Assembly (NCBI GenBank): GCA_002296885.1
Contig: DBIH01000033.1
Span: forward strand, 1-33,075
Origin: Flavobacterium sp. UBA807
GTDB taxonomy: Bacteria; Bacteroidota; Bacteroidia; Flavobacteriales; Flavobacteriaceae
Reading direction: 5' to 3'
DNA: 33,075 nucleotides
A model generated the notes under the pieces. The model saw nothing but the letters and a program-made list of their open reading frames with translations, searched no databases and was not told the origin of the DNA. Position 1 is the first letter of the stretch. Each line of letters opens with the position of its first letter. The position numbers and the translations under genes were made by a program. Of this stretch, positions 31,530-33,075 are shown in pieces.

Positions 31530-32507
31530 ATGGCAACAAAACACAATGAATTTACCGAAAAGCTCAGGGCAAGAAATTTGATAACGGATTCACAGACAGC
31601 GTCAATTAAAGAGTATGAAGCTTTGGATATTTTTTCGCTTCACAATGAGCTTCGTTTTTTTCTTTATTTGGCAGTTTTATTGTTTACTTCGGGAATCGGC
31701 ACACTGATTTACAAGAATATTGACAGCATTGGCCATATTGCAGTGCTAAGTTTAATCTTAATGCTTACGGGAGTTGGATTTTATTTTAGTTTTAAAAAAG
31801 CGAAAGGATTCCATAAAAATGAGGTTTTGTTTGACAATCCTATTTATGATTATGTTGTGCTTTTATCAACTATTCTGAGCTGTGTGTTCATAGGATATTT
31901 ACAATTTCAATATAATGTATTTGGAAACGGATTATCGAGTCTGGTTTGCAGTCTTGTTGGATTTTCATGTGCATATTATTTTGATAATAAAAGCGCACTT
32001 TCAATTGGTATTACAGGTTTGGCGACTTTTATCGGCATAAGTGTCACACCAAAAACTTTGCTGGAAAATGAAATATACAGCAATCCATCGCTTACTTATT
32101 ATGGGATTGCTTTAGGTGGTTTGTTGGTTCTATGGCTTGAGTATTCAAGAAGGATTTCTTTAAAAAAGCATTTTGAATTTGTATACTTAAATTTTGCTCT
32201 GCATCTAATCTGCATTTGCTCGATAGCTGCTTTATTGGAAACGTATTGGTACATTTTTGTCTTTTTATTTGCAGCTTCGCTTTATTATTTTTACAAGGCA
32301 AGTTATGAAATTGGCTCAGCTTTTTTATTTGTATTTACGTTGCTTTATGGTTATATCGGATTTAATATAATTCTTTTTAAGTTCTTTGATTTTGTAGATT
32401 TTTCAGGCTTTTGGGAGTTAATCACAATTCTTGCGCCTATTTATTTTATTAGTTCTATTTTCGGTTTTATAAAGTTGATTAAACATTTTAACAAAGAAAG
32501 ATCATGA
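31530..32507 (+). CDS. Multi-pass membrane protein, DUF2157-like
   Basis: The 325-residue product has a soluble N-terminal segment (about 1-40; Leu-Ile-Thr-Asp-Ser-Gln) and then about nine to ten hydrophobic helices to the end. The N-terminal domain followed by repeated membrane helices fits DUF2157, whose function is unknown. The TGA at 32505-32507 overlaps the ATG of the next gene in ATGA, so the two are translationally coupled and may form a complex. Confidence 0.75.
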   Translation: MATKHNEFTEKLRARNLITDSQTASIKEYEALDIFSLHNELRFFLYLAVLLFTSGIGTLIYKNIDSIGHIAVLSLILMLTGVGFYFSFKKAKGFHKNEVLFDNPIYDYVVLLSTILSCVFIGYLQFQYNVFGNGLSSLVCSLVGFSCAYYFDNKSALSIGITGLATFIGISVTPKTLLENEIYSNPSLTYYGIALGGLLVLWLEYSRRISLKKHFEFVYLNFALHLICICSIAALLETYWYIFVFLFAASLYYFYKASYEIGSAFLFVFTLLYGYIGFNIILFKFFDFVDFSGFWELITILAPIYFISSIFGFIKLIKHFNKERS

Positions 32508-33075
32508 TAGTTTTTGATAAACAACTTCTGGAAAATACTTTTTTGCTCGAAGAGGCCAAGAGATTGAATGATCAGGGTTTTGTTCCGAATGAGCAACTAT
32601 CTGATATTAAGAGACAATTACCTATTTTGAAAGGGCATAATATATTGCTTAGAATTGGTTTCTTTATTTTAGGTTGCCTGCTGTTTTCATCTTTAACGGG
32701 AGTGATTGCCTTATTTACAATTAGTCTGGCAGAAAAGCATATGTGGATTATGCTGTTTGTTTATACAATACTCGGAATTGTTGCCAGCGAATTTTTGGCT
32801 AAAGAGCAGGGTCAAAAAGGTTATGGTCTTGACGATGCTTTTATTCTGGGTTTTCAGATGATGTTTTGCGCTACGGTAGGTTTGGGCTTTGAAAGTCCGC
32901 TGGCAGCATTCATAGCTTTAGCACTGATAGGATTTGCAGCTTGCGCACGCTATGTACACACCTTATCTATATTAAATTGTTTGATAGGAATCACAGGAGC
33001 TATTTGCTATGTTGTTTTGGAGAAGAAGTTAGTTGCTTCAACGTTCCTGCCGTTTATTCTTTTGATTTTAGCGTT
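32504..33075 (+). CDS. Membrane protein, 3'-truncated by the window edge
   Basis: A frame opens at the ATG at 32504 and remains open to the window end (about 190 codons). The first 45 residues are soluble and include a Leu-Leu-Glu-Glu-Ala-Lys-Arg-Leu segment. At least five hydrophobic helices follow. The layout repeats that of the preceding DUF2157-like protein, with a soluble N-terminus before a helix array, suggesting a related or partner protein. The family cannot be settled without the C-terminus. Confidence 0.8.
   Translation, partial: MIVFDKQLLENTFLLEEAKRLNDQGFVPNEQLSDIKRQLPILKGHNILLRIGFFILGCLLFSSLTGVIALFTISLAEKHMWIMLFVYTILGIVASEFLAKEQGQKGYGLDDAFILGFQMMFCATVGLGFESPLAAFIALALIGFAACARYVHTLSILNCLIGITGAICYVVLEKKLVASTFLPFILLILA

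Noticed and set aside
1..33075. Mobile element, prophage, CRISPR array or defence island
   Set aside because: No transposase, integrase, regularly spaced repeats, terminal inverted repeats or defence-family genes are visible; gene content is core chromosomal throughout.

Overview
The window is about 33 kb of AT-rich chromosome from a member of the Bacteroidota, most likely Flavobacteriaceae and close to Flavobacterium. The evidence is the gene families present (DUF6327, DUF4175, DUF4837, a lipoprotein OmpH, a Bacteroidota-type YbeY) and promoter -7 elements of the form TAnnTTTG with few Shine-Dalgarno sequences. No rRNA, tRNA, transposase, phage module, CRISPR array or recognisable defence locus was seen. 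Genes are densely packed and no gene-free stretch exceeds about 230 bases.

Layout. (1) 1-2064: end of an unidentified gene, a DUF6327 protein, a leftward SPFH/band-7 protein and a rightward outer-membrane beta-barrel protein. (2) 2096-3598: leftward gltX. (3) 3732-10315: rightward run DUF4175 (TTG start) - ybeY - mnmG - methyltransferase. A perfect ParB-binding parS sequence lies in the last codons of ybeY and a near-perfect one lies just after mnmG, so mnmG is bracketed by centromere-like sites. This is the strongest non-gene signal here. (4) 10544-12714: ompH lipoprotein, then leftward holB-doxX. (5) 12946-18010: rightward pgk, a five-LysM lytic transglycosylase, a DUF4837 lipoprotein and an ElaA-type acetyltransferase. 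(6) 18007-26690: long leftward block of tandem-OmpA protein, CtpA-like S41 protease, DUF4349 lipoprotein, rnpA, a small secreted unknown, M1 metallopeptidase, S8 subtilase and MBL-fold hydrolase. (7) 26834-30715: sufA-sufB-sufC-sufD for Fe-S cluster assembly. (8) 30753-33075: leftward unknown lipoprotein, then two translationally coupled multi-pass membrane proteins (DUF2157-like and a partial partner).

Themes. Translation and RNA maturation (gltX, ybeY, mnmG, rnpA), envelope biogenesis and proteolysis (OmpH, MltD-like, OmpA, CtpA, M1, S8), central metabolism (pgk) and Fe-S assembly. It reads as core chromosome rather than an accessory island. I did not find a convincing new multi-gene system. 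The items worth a second look are cis elements: the parS pair, a hairpin whose loop holds a start codon, a G-quadruplex pattern in a coding region, perfect palindromes upstream of the transglycosylase and pgk genes, and a possible leaderless holB mRNA.
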